Origin: Sipunculus nudus
Lineage: Eukaryota > Annelida > Sipuncula > Golfingiida > Sipunculidae
NCBI GenBank assembly: GCA_026874595.1
Contig: CM049318.1
Coordinates: forward strand, 26,254,956-26,318,955
Direction: 5' to 3'
DNA: 64,000 nucleotides
Program-made: the position numbers and the translations under genes
Shown here: piece by piece, positions 50,338-63,146 of the stretch
How positions within the stretch are numbered: position 1 is the stretch's first letter
How the letters are laid out: each line of letters starts with the position of its first letter
The notes under the pieces: generated by a model
The model's input: the letters and a program-made list of their open reading frames with translations, nothing else
Databases searched by the model: none
Told to the model about the DNA's origin: nothing

Positions 50338-51967
50338 AAGTTATTTGCAATATTTAAAAGTTGAAAATTTGAGAAAATTCCATATCCCAAGGGGGAATGA
50401 ATCAAATATTGCCTAACTCTACTTTTAATTTAAATTTAACGTAAGATATATTTTCTATTTTAAAATACTTCGAAAATGTTATAGTTAACCCGAAATTGTA
50501 AGGGCATAGAATGAGAATCTGTCTTTTTTTCATATACGCAACACTATCCAAAAAGAAGACCGTACTCTGTTATACTCTTAGCCCATTCCACAATTTATTA
50601 AAGGGCAACAGGTGTAACTGCAAAGAAATGCTCAAATCTGTGCATTTCATTTCTTACTATTATTTTAAATTTCGAACTGTTAAGTTTCTAAAAAAAATAT
50701 TATACCATGCTCTCTTCTCATCGTTTATTTATTCACTGATCCTCCGCTCATTTTCGCATAGTTATTCTACAAAGACTGAGATTTGAACAGTGTACAGCAT
50801 CTCACGAATATTCAACTACGCACCAACTAAATTAAGACTTGTCATTCTCTTTTTAACTGTCATTCTAATAAACATGCTTGAATATATCACATAATATAAC
50901 CTCCTCTTTTTTACATCAGAAATACTACAACATCTGCAGATGAACAAATGTGCCACCGTTTTAGTACTTGAATATTTGATGGAGTTTGCGTACTTCCAGG
51001 AATGTAAAAAAAAGAATACGTAATGAGCATTTCGTAAAGAGGAAAATTAACCTCAGTTTCATGTTTGATCCCGCTTTTCATGCCACTCAAATAATCGCTC
51101 AAATTCGAATATGATAAAATCAGAGGAACCAAACAATCTATATTGAACCAAATGTAAAAAAAAAAATGTTACTTCTGCTTATTTGGTCAAATCCGTATAG
51201 CGATCAAAATAGTGGTGTACTCTTTCATTATGTGCCAAACGAACATATTGGATTGACCGAGCAAGCAGACAACATGACATTTGATTAAACAGATATATTA
51301 TTTTTCTGATATTCTGTCAAGACGACATTAAAAATCACAGTTAATTCAATCAGGCATTTTTCAACATCTGCAGATGAAGTTATTTGGAATTTTTTTAAGT
51401 TGAAAATTTCATTAATATACCATATCCCAAGGGGAAATAATCAAATATTGCGTAACTCTAATTTATATTTAAAGTTTAACGTAAGCTATATTTTCTATTT
51501 TAAGATACTTCGGAAATGTTATAGTAAACTCGAAATAAGTAAGGGCAGAGAATGAGAATGTTTTTTTTATATACGCAACACTATCCAAAATGAAGACCTT
51601 ACTCTGTTATACTCTTAGCCCATTCCTCAATTTATTAAACGGTAACAGGTGTAACTGCAAAGAAAGGCTCAAATCTGTGCATTTCATTTCTTACTATTAT
51701 TTTCACTATCTAACTGTTAAGCTTAAAAAAATTTACTATACCATGCTCTTTCCTCATCCTTTATTTTTTCACTGATCCGCCCCTCATTTTTGCACAGGTA
51801 TTCTACAAAGACTGAGATTCGAACAGTGTACAGCATCTCATGAATATTCAACTACACACCAACTAAATTTAGACTTGTCATTCTCATTTAAACTCTCACT
51901 CTAATAATCATGCTTGACGATAACACATAAAAATAACCTCCCCTTTTTTACATCAGAAATACTACAA

Positions 51968-54040
51968 CATCTGCAGATGAACAAATGTGCCACAGTTTTA
52001 GTACTTGAATATTTGATCGAGATTGCGTACTTCCATGAATGTGAATAAAAGAATACGTAATGAGCATTTCGTAAAGAGGACAATTAACCTCAGTTTCATG
52101 TTTGATCCCGCTTTTCATGCCACTCAAGTAATCGCTCAAATTCGAATATGATAATATCAGAGGATCCAAACCATCTATGTAAAACCAAAGGTAAAAAAAA
52201 TGTTACTTCTGCTTATTTGGTCAAATCCGTATGGCGATCAAAAGAGTAGTGTACTCTTTCATTATATGCCAAACGAACATATTGGATTGACCGAGCAAGC
52301 AGACAACATTACATTTGATTAATCAGATAAATTATTTTTTTGATATTCTTTCAAAACGACATTAAAATTCACAGTTAATTCCATCAGGCATTTTTCAACA
52401 TCTGCAGATGAAGTTATTTGCAATATTTAAAAGTTGAAAATTTGAGAAAATTCCATATCCCAAGGGGGAATGAATCAAATATTGCCTAACTCTACTTTTA
52501 ATTTAAATTTAACGTAAGATATATTTTCTATTTTAAAATACTTCGAAAATGTAAGAGTTAACCCGAAATTGTAAGGGCATAGAATGAGAATCTGCCTTTT
52601 TTTCATATACGCAACACTATCCAAAAAGAAGACCGTACTCTGTTATACTCTTAGCCCATTCCACAATTTATTAAAGGGCAACAGGTGTAACTGCAAAGAA
52701 ATGCTCAAATCTGTGCATTTCATTTCTTATTATTATTTTAAATTTCGAACTGTTAAGTTTCTAAAAAAAATATTATACCATGCTCTCTTCTCATCGTTTA
52801 TTTATTCACTGATCCTCCGCTCATTTTCGCATAGTTATTCTATAAAGACTGAGATTTGAACAGTGTACAGCATCTCACGAGTATTCAATTACGCGCCACC
52901 TAAATTAAGACTTGTCATTCTCTTTTTAACTGTCATTCTAATAAACATACTTGAATATATCACATAAAAATAACCTCCTCTTTTTTACATCAGAAATACT
53001 ACAACATCTGCAGATGAACAAATGTGCCACCGTTTTAGTACTTGAATATTTGATGGAGTTTACGTACTTCCAGGAATGTAAAAAAAAGAATACGTAATGA
53101 GCATTTCGTAAAGAGGAAAATTAACCTCAGTTTCATGTTTGATCCCGCTTTTCATGCCACTCAAATAATCGCTCAAATTCGAATATGATAAAATCAGAGG
53201 AACCAAACAATCTATATTGAACCAAATGTAAAAAAAATGTTACTTCTGCTTATTTGGTCAAATCCGTATGGCGATCAAAATAGTGGTGTACTCTTTCATT
53301 ATGTGCCAAACGAACATATTGGATTGACCGAGCAAGCAGACAACATGACATTTGATTAAACAGATATATTATTTTTCTGATATTCTGTCAAGACGACATT
53401 AAAAATCACAGTTAATTCCATCAGGCATTTTTCAACATCTGCAGATGAAGTTATTTGGAATTTTTTTAAGTTGAAAATTTCATTAATATACCATATCCCA
53501 AGGGGAAATAATCAAATATTGCGTAACTCTAATTTATATTTAAAGTTTAACGTAAGCTATATTTTCTGTTTTAAGATACTTCGGAAATGTTATAGTAAAC
53601 TCGAAATAAGTAAGGGCAGAGAATGAGAATCTGTTTTTTTTATATACGCAACACTATCCAAAATGAAGACCTTACTCTGTTTTACTCTTAGCCCATTCCT
53701 CAATTTATTAAAGGGTAACAGGTGTAACTGCAAAGAAATACTCAAATCTGTGCATTTCATTTCTTACTATTATTTTCACTATCTAACTGTTAAGCTTAAA
53801 AAAATTTACTATACCATGCTCTTTCCTCATCCTTTATTTATTCACTGATCCGCCCCTCATTTTTGCACAGGTATTCTACAAAGACTGAGATTCGAACAGT
53901 GTACAGCATCTCATGAATATTCAACTACACACCAACTAAATTTAGACTTGTCATTCTCATTAAAACTCTCACTCTAATAATCATGCTTGACGATAACACA
54001 TAAAAATAACCTCCCCTTTTTTACATCAGAAATACTACAA
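51968..54040 (+). repeat. Array C, PQ dimer, copy 2 (2,073 bp)
   Basis: P core at 52200, Q core at 53237. Very close to copy 1. Private changes include TTTCAAAACG after the P core and TTACGTACTTCC in Q. Confidence 0.93.
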
Positions 54041-55983
54041 CATCTGCAGATGAACAAATGTGCCACAGTTTTAGTACTTGAATATTTGATCGAGATTGCG
54101 TACTTCCAGGAATGTGAATAAAAGAATACGTAATGAGCATTTCGTAAAGAGGACAATTAACCTCAGTTTCATGTTTGATCCCGCTTTTCATGCCACTCAA
54201 GTAATCGCTCAAATTCGAATATGATAATATCAGAGGATCCAAACCATCTATGTAAAACCAAAGGTAAAAAAAATGTTACTTCTGCTTATTTGGTCAAATC
54301 CGTATGGCGATCAAAAGAGTAGTGTACTCTTTCATTATATGCCAAACGAACATATTGGATTGACCGAGCAAACAGACAACATTACATTTGATTAATCAGA
54401 TAAATTATTTTTTTGATATTCTGTCAAGACGACATTAAAATTCACAGTTAATTCCATCAGGCATTTTTCAACATCTGCAGATGAAGTTATTTCCAATATT
54501 TAAAAGTTGAAAATTTGAGAAAATTCCATATCCCAAGGGGGAATGAATCAAATATTGCCTAACTCTACTTTTAATTTAAATTTAATGTAAGATATATTTT
54601 CTATTTTAAAATACTTCGAAAATGTTATAGTTAACCCGAAATTGTAAGGGCATAGAATGAGAATCTGTCTTTTTTTCATATACGCAACACTATCCAAAAA
54701 GAAGACCGTACTCTGTTATACTCTTAGCCCATTCCACAATTTATTAAAGGGCAACAGGTGTAACTGCAAAGAAATGCTCAAATCTGTGCATTTCATTTCT
54801 TACTATTGTTTTAAATTTCGAACTGTTAAGTTTCTAAAAAAATATTATACCATGCTCTCTTCTCATCGTTTATTTATTCACTGATCCTCCGCTCATTTTC
54901 GCATAGTTATTCTACAAAGACTGAGATTTGAACAGTGTACAGCATCTCACGAATATTCAATTACGCACCACCTTAATTAAGACTTGTCATTCTCTTTTTA
55001 ACTGTCATTCTAATAAACATGCTTGAATATATCACATAAAAATAACCTCCTCTTTTTCACATCAGAAATACTACAACATCTGCAGATGAACAAATGTGCC
55101 ACCGTTTTAGTACTTGAATATTTGATGGAGTTTGCGTACTTCCAGGAATGTAAAAAAAAGAATACGTAATGAGCATTTCGTAAAGAGGAAAATTAACCTC
55201 AGTTTCATGTTTGATCCCGCTTTTCATGCCACTCAAATAATCGCTCAAATTCGAATATGATAAAATCAGAGGAACCAAACAATCTATATTGAACCAAATG
55301 TAAAAAAAATGTTACTTCTGCTTATTTGGTCAAATCCGTATGGCGATCAAAATAGTGGTGTACTCTTTCATTATGTGCCAAACGAACATATTGGATTGAC
55401 CGAGCAAGCAGACAACTTTACATTTGATTAATCAGATACATTATTTTTCTGATATTCTGTCAAGACGACATTAAAATTCACAGTTAATTCCATCAGGCAT
55501 TTTTCAACATCTGCAGATGAAGTTATTTGCAATATTTTTAAGTTTAACATTTCATGAATATACCATATCCCAAGGGGAAATAATCAAATATTGCGTAACT
55601 CTAATTTTAAATTTTAAGTTTAATGTAAGCTATATTTTCTATTTAAGATACTTCGAAAATGTTATAGTAAACTCGAAATAAGTAAGGGCATAGAATGAGA
55701 ATCTGATTTTTTTATATACGCAACATTATCCAAATTAAGACCTTACTCTGTTATACCCTTAGCCCATTCCTCAATTTATTAAACGGTTACAGGTGAAACT
55801 GCAAAGAACAGGTCTAATCTGTGCATTTCATTTCTCACTATTATTTTCACTATTTAAGTGTTAAGTTTAAAAAATTTACTATACCATGCTCTCTCCTCAT
55901 CGTTTATTTATTCACTGATCCTCCGCTCATTATCGCACAGGCATTCTACAAAGACTGAGATTTGAACAGTGTACAGCATCTCA
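54041..55983 (+). repeat. Array C, PQ dimer, copy 3 (ends at junction with repeat A)
   Basis: P core at 54273, Q core at 55309. It follows copy 2 at the same 2,073-bp period, but after Q box 2 it drifts away from the Q consensus. At about 55,984-55,997 it changes to beta-flank sequence of repeat A (ATTCAACTATACACC), about 125 bp before the next box 1. Confidence 0.9.
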
Positions 55984-58710
55984 CGAATATTCAACTATAC
56001 ACCAACTAAATTTAGACTTGTCATTCTCATTTAAACTGTTATTCTTATAAACATGCTTGACGATAACACATAAAAATAACCTCCTCTTTTTTACATCAGA
56101 AATACTACAACATCTGCAGATGAGCAAATGTGCCACAGTTTTAGTACTTGAATATTTGATCGAGATTGCGTACTTCCAGGAATGTGAATAAAAGAATACG
56201 TAATAAGCATTTTGTAAAGAGGAAAATTAACCTCAGTTTCATGTTTGATCCCGTTTTTCATGCCACTTAATTAATCGGTCAAATTTGAATATGATAATAT
56301 CAGAGGATCCAAACCATCTATATAGAACCAAAGGTAAAAAAAATGTTACTTCTGCTTATTTGGTCAAATCCGTATGGCGATCAAAAGAGTAGTGTACTCT
56401 TTCATTATTGGCATAAACAACATTTTGGATTGACCGAGCAAGCAGGCAACATTACATTTGATTTATCAGATATTGCAATTTTCTGTTATTCTGTTAAGAC
56501 GACATAAAAATTTACAGGAAATTCCATTAGGCATCTTTTAACATCTGCAGATGAAGTCATTTCCAATATTTTAAAGTTGAAAATTTGACGAATATACCAT
56601 AGCCGAAGGGGGAATGTTCAAATATTGCGTAACTCTACTTTTAATTTAAATTTAACGTAAGCTATATTTTCTATTTTAAGATACTGCGAAAATGTTATAG
56701 TTAACCCGAAATAAGTAAGGGCATAGAATGAGAAATTGTTTCTTTATTTTCATATACGCAACACTATCCAAACCTTACTCTGTTATACTCCCAGCCCATT
56801 CCTCAATTTATTATAAGGTTACCGGTGTAACTGCAAAGAAAGGCTCAAATCTGTGCATTTCATTTCTTACTATTATTTTAAATTTCGAACTGTTAAGTTT
56901 CTAAAAAAATTTACTTTACCATGCTCTCTCCTCATCGTTTATTTATTCACTGATCCTCCGCTCATTGTTGCACAGGTATTCTACAAAGACTGAGATTTGA
57001 ACAGTGTACAGCATCTCATGAATATTCAACTACACACCAACTAAATTTAGACTTGTCATTCTCATTAAAACTGTCATTCTAATAAACATGCTTAACGATA
57101 ACACATAAAAATAACCATCAGAAATCCTACAACATCTGCAGATGAACAAATGTGCCAAAGATTTAGTACTTGAATATTTGGTGGAGATTGCGTACTTCCA
57201 GGAATGTGAATAAAAGAATACGTTATGGCCATTTCGTAAAGTGGAAAATTAACCTCAGCTTCATGTTTGATCCCGCTTGTCCTACCATTCAGTCAATCGC
57301 TAAAATTCGAATTATTATATCAGAGGAACCAAACCATTTATATTGAACCAAATGTAAAAAAAATGTTACTTCTGCTTATTTGGTCAAATCCGTATGGCGA
57401 TCAAAAGAGTAGTGTACTCTTTCATTATATGCAAAAAGAACATATTGGATTGACCGAGCAAGCAGACAACATTACATTTGATTAATCAGATGTATCATTT
57501 TTCTGTTATTCTGTCAAGACGACATAAAAAGTTACAGGAAATTCCATTAGGCATTTTTTAACATCTGCAGATGAAGTAATTTCAAATATTTTAATGTTGA
57601 AAATTTGACGAATATACCATATCCCAAGGGGGAATGTTCAAATATTGCGTAACTCTACTTTTAATTTAAATTTAACGTAAGCTATATTTTCTATTTTAAG
57701 ATACTGCGAAAATGTTATAATTAACCCGAAATATTTAAGGGCATAGAATGAGAATATGTTTTTTTTTTTCATATACGCAACACTATCCAAACAGAAGACC
57801 TTACTCTGTTATACACTCAGCCCATTCCTCAATTTATTAAAGGGTTACAGGTGTAACTGCAAAGAAAGGCTCAAATCTGTGCATTTCATTTCTTATTATT
57901 ATTTTTACTATCTATGTGTTAAGTTTAGAAAAAAAATACTATACCATGCTCTCTCCTCATCGTTTATTTATTCACTGATCCTCCGCTCATTTTCGCACAC
58001 GTATTTTACAAAGACTGAGATTTGAACAGTGTACAGCATCTCACTAATATTAAACTACGCACCAACTAAATTAAGACTTGCCATTCTCATTTTAAATGTC
58101 TTTCTAATAAACATGCTTGACGATATCACAAACTAACCTCCTCTTTTTTACAGCAGAAATCCTACACCATCTGCAGATGAACAAATGTGCCACAGTTTTA
58201 GTACTTGAATATTTGATCGAGATAGCGAACTTGCAGGAAAGTGAATAAAAGAATACGTTATGACCATTTCGTAAAGAGGAAAATTAACCTCAGTTTCATG
58301 TTTGATCCCGCATTTCCTACCATTCAGTCAATTGCTCAAATTCGAATATGATAATATCAGAGGAACCAAATACTATATAGAACCAAAGGTAAAAGAAATG
58401 TTACTTCTGCTTATTTGGTCAAATCCGTATGGCGATCAAAAGAGTAGTGTACTCTTTCATTATATGGCAAACGAACATATTGGATTGACCGAGCAAGCAG
58501 ATAACATTACATTTGATTAATCAGATATATTATTTTTCTGTTATTCTGTCAAGACGACATAAAAATTCACAGGTAATTCCATCAGGCATTTTTCATCTGC
58601 AGATGAAGTTATTTGCAATATTTTAAAGTTGAAAATTTGATGAATATACCATTTCCCAAGGGATGATATTCAAATATTGCGTAACTCTACTTTTAATTTA
58701 AAATCTAACG
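55984..58710 (+). repeat. Repeat A, beta-gamma-delta block without alpha
   Basis: Cores at 56343 (beta), 57363 (gamma) and 58398 (delta). They correspond one to one with 16443, 17461 and 18495, at an offset of about 39.90 kb. Gamma keeps the older state (CCTACAACATCTGC before box 1, CTGTTATTCTG after the core), unlike units 1, 3 and 4. Confidence 0.92.
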
Positions 58711-58918
58711 TTATGTGGATGTTTTATTTAAGTTCAGTTGAATTTTTTTCAGTAAATTTTGATTATATTTTGATGCTTTATGTAAACCTACCCTGACGTG
58801 TGCTTTGGAATCAGAGGATTCTCAATCTGTGATTATGGATACTCGGGTTGCGTCTGGTGACCAAAATGTTTAATCTGAAAAGAAGCCAAGATTCATAAAG
58901 TTAGTACAGCATATTCAT

Positions 58919-58973
<55 letters not shown>

Positions 58974-59670
58974 TATATATTGAAGTGTAAAAAAATAAGC
59001 CATGGAGCATTAACATGTATGGTATATATTGGTAGTATATTATTGGATTTTATATATTGTCACGTAATTTCACCCGCAGTGTCCAAAGTGAAAATGATTA
59101 CCTAGTGTATGTTATCACTTGAAAAATCTTCCTCTAAAATTATCGGGCATTGTGTGTTCCTTACCAACACCGGATTTATCTTATCGGACATGCCATTTGA
59201 CACCATCCTATGTGAGGCAAATACCAGTCAGCTATAAACCTGCCCAAACTCACGCTGACTTCTTCCTTGCATTCGGAGAAATCCATGGATTCACACTCAC
59301 TCAGTCTGGACCTTTCGATCAGCAAGAAATGACCGGAATGTGTAACTACCTGCAGATATGAAATGTAATACATTTTAATTTCTGATAAATTGATCAACTT
59401 GATTGATGTCTTGAGAGTAATTTACAGAATATCTAACGGTAATTTGTGCAATCAGAAATTAATTAAATCAGATATTTAATCTTTTAAGTCCATTTCGTCC
59501 ATCCTTTATCAGACAAACCAAAATATCTGTAGGCTAACAAATATGATAGATTTTGAACTCCTGCTAATTTGGACAATTTGGTATGATTGTATTTGGATAA
59601 GTGTACTCAATCATGATAAGCTGAGATATCACAAACACACAATACTAACCAAACCCGCAGGAAAAATTAC
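58711..59670 (+). repeat. Insert copy 8
   Basis: Same element in front of alpha in the right-hand repeat A block. It has the longest AT tract in the window (58925-58980, with one AA interruption). Its delta flank reads GTAACTCTAC, where units 1-4 have GTAATTCTAC. Confidence 0.88.
58925..58980. repeat. (AT)n microsatellite, insert copy 8
   Basis: 56 bp with the shared AA interruption near 58969-58970. Longest tract in the window. Confidence 0.97.
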
Positions 59671-62600
59671 ATTTTCACTTATAAGCTTCTTCGAAATAAG
59701 TTATGGTAAATTGTAAATCAGTAAGGGGCATTGAATGAAAATCTCTCTTTATTATATACGCAGCAGGGTCAGAAAGAAGCCTATACTTGGTTTTACTCGA
59801 AGCAAATTTCTCAATTCGTTGGAGGGGAACAACTGTAACTACAAGATAGGCTCAAATCTCAGTATTCCATTTCGTACTATCATTTTTAATTTTCAACTAT
59901 TAAGTTTTAACAAATATTTTTTTACGATACCATGATCTCTCCTTATCGTTTATTTATTCACTTATCATTCGCTCATGAGAGCACAGATATTCTGCAAAGA
60001 CAGATTTCTACAGTGTACAGCATCTCACGAATATTCACCTACAAACCAACTTATTCAAACTTGTCATTCAAATAAAACTGTTTGACGATATGACTTAATA
60101 TAATCTCTTATTTACATCATCATTCGTACTTCTAGGAGAGTGAAAAATACAATAAACAATGCTCATTTCGTCAATTGGAAAATTAACCCCAGTTTCGTGT
60201 TTGATCCCGTTTTTCCTGGCACTCAGTTAATCGCTCACATTTGAATATGATTATATCAGAGGAACCAAACCATCTATATTGAACCAAATGTGAAAAAAAT
60301 GTTACTTCTGCTTATTTGGTCAAATCCGTATGGCGATCAAAAGAGTAGAGTACTCTTTCATTATATGCCTAAAGAACATATTGGATTGACCGAGCAAGCA
60401 GACAACATTACATTTGATTAATCATATATTGCATTTTTCTGTTATTCTATCAAGACGACATAAAAATTCACTGTTAATTCCATCAGGAATTTTTCAACAT
60501 CTGCAGATGAAGTCATTTCCAATATTTTAAAGTTGAAAATTTGACGAATATACCATATCCCTAGGGGGAATGTTCAAATATTGCGTAGCTCTACTTTTAA
60601 TTTAAATTGAACGTAAGCTATATTTTCTATTTTAAGATACTTCGAAAATGTTATAGATAACCCGGAATAAGTAAAGGCATAGAATGAGAATCTGTTTTTT
60701 TTTCATATACGCAACACTATCCAAAAAGAAGACCTTTCTCTGTTATACTCTTAGCCCATTCCTCAATTTATTAAAGGGTAACAGATGTAACTGCAAAGAA
60801 AGGCTAAAATCTGTGCATTTCATTTCTTACTACTATTTTCACTATCTAACTGTTAAGTTTAAAAAAAAAATTTACTATACCATGCTCTCTCTTCATCCTT
60901 TATTTATTCACTGATGCTCCGCTCATTTTCGCACAGGTATTCTACAAACACTGAGATTAGAACGGTGTACAGCATCTCATGAATATTCAACTATACACCA
61001 ACTAAATTTAGACTTGTCATTCTCATTTAAACTGTTATTCTTATAAACATGCTTGACGATAACACATAAAAATAACCTCCTCTTTTTTACATCAGAAATA
61101 CTACAACATCTGCAGATGAGCAAATGTGCCACAGTTTTAGTACTTGAATATTTGATCGAGATTGCGTACTTCCAGGAATGTGAATAAAAGAATACGTAAT
61201 AAGCATTTTGTAAAGAGGAAAATTAACCTCAGTTTCATGTTTGATCCCGTTTTTCATGCCACTTAATTAATCGGTCAAATTTGAATATGATAATATCAGA
61301 GGATCCAAACCATCTATATAGAACCAAAGGTAAAAAAAATGTTACTTCTGCTTATTTGGTCAAATCCGAATGGCGATCAAAAGAGTAGTGTACTCTTTCA
61401 TTATTGGCATAAACAACATTTTGGATTGACCGAGCAAGCAGGCAACATCACATTTGATTTATCAGATATTGCAATTTTCTGTTATTCTGTTAAGACGACA
61501 TAAAAATTTACAGGAAATTCCATTAGGCATCTTTTAACATCTGCAGATGAAGTCATTTCCAATATTTTAAAGTTGAAAATTTGACGAATATACCATAGCC
61601 GAAGGGGGAATGTTCAAATATTGCGTAACTCTACTTTTAATTTAAATTTAACGTAAGCTATATTTTCTATTTTAAGATACTGCGAAAATGTTATAGTTAA
61701 CCCGAAATAAGTAAGGGCATAGAATGAGAAATTGTTTCTTTATTTTCATATACGCAACACTATCCAAACCTTACTCTGTTATACTCCCAGCCCATTCCTC
61801 AATTTATTATAAGGTTACCGGTGTAACTGCAAAGAAAGGCTCAAATCTGTGCATTTCATTTCTTACTATTATTTTAAATTTCGAACTGTTAAGTTTCTAA
61901 AAAAATTTACTTTACCATGCTCTCTCCTCATCGTTTATTTATTCACTGATCCTCCGCTCATTGTTGCACAGGTATTCTACAAAGACTGAGATTTGAACAG
62001 TGTACAGCATCTCATGAATATTCAACTACACACCAACTAAATTTAGACTTGTCATTCTCATTTAAACTGTCATTCTAATAAACATGCTTGACGATAACAC
62101 ATAAAAATAACCATCAGAAATCCTACAACATCTGCAGATGAACAAATGTGCCAAAGATTTAGTACTTGAATATTTGGTGGAGATTGCGTACTTCCAGGAA
62201 TGTGAATAAAAGAATACGTTATGGCCATTTCGTAAAGTGGAAAATTAACCTCAGTTTCATGTTTGATCCCGCTTGTCCTACCATTCAGTCAATCGCTAAA
62301 ATTCGAATTATTATATCAGAGGAACCAAACCATTTATATTGAACCAAATGTAAAAAAAATGTTACTTCTGCTTATTTGGTCAAATCCGTATGGCGATCAA
62401 AAGAGTAGTGTACTCTTTCATTATATGCAAAAAGAACATATTGGATTGACCGAGCAAGCAGACAACATTACATTTGATTAATCAGATGTATCATTTTTCT
62501 GTTATTCTGTCAAGACGACATAAAAAGTTACAGGAAATTCCATTAGGCATTTTTTAACATCTGCAGATGAAGTAATTTCAAATATTTTAATGTTGGAAAT

Positions 62601-63146
62601 TTGACGAATATACCATATCCCAAGGGGGAATGTTCAAATATTGCGTAACTCTACTTTTAATTTAAATTTAACGTAAGCTATATTTTCTATTTTAAGATAC
62701 TGCGAAAATGTTATAATTAACCCGAAATATTTAAGCGCATAGAATGAGAATATGTTTTTTTTTTCATATACGCAACACTATCCAAACAGAAGACCTTACT
62801 CTGTTATACACTCAGCCCATTCCTCAATTTATTAAAGGGTTACAGGTGTAACTGCAAAGAAAGGCTCAAATCTGTGCATTTCATTTCTTATTATTATTTT
62901 TACTATCTATGTGTTAAGTTTAGAAAAAAATACTATACCATGCTCTCTCCTCATCGTTTATTTATTCACTGATCCTCCGCTCATTTTCGCACACGTATTT
63001 TACAAAGACTGAGATTTGAACAGTGTACAGCATCTCACTAATATTAAACTACGCACCAACTAAATTAAGACTTGCCATTCTCATTTTAAATGTCTTTCTA
63101 ATAAACATGCTTGACGATATCACAAACTAACCTCCTCTTTTTTACA

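Larger units (their letters stand above)
49895..51967 (+). repeat. Array C, PQ dimer, copy 1 (2,073 bp)
   Basis: P core at 50127, Q core at 51166. P has CATCTATGTAAAACC before the core. Q has AACAATCTATATTG before the core and AAATAGTGGTG inside it. Q here has a private G-to-A change (CGTATAGCG) and a longer A-run before the core. Confidence 0.93.
58711..63146 (+). repeat. Repeat A, right-hand unit (alpha-beta-gamma), sibling of unit 5
   Basis: Insert copy 8, alpha (core 60299), beta (61339) and gamma (62359). It shares with unit 5 TCATTCAAATAAAAC after alpha and CAACATCACATTTG after the beta core. It leaves repeat A at the same point just before box 1 as unit 5 does (63,131-63,146 versus 23,218-23,233). 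Confidence 0.93.

Noticed and set aside
4482-62481. Recurrent ~72-codon plus-strand ORFs through the core block (…MLLLLIWSNPYGDQKSSVLFHYM…)
   Set aside because: High similarity reflects the conserved DNA core, not protein constraint: beta, X and most other monomers have stops or no start in this frame, and an inverted repeat rather than a codon pattern explains the conserved bases.
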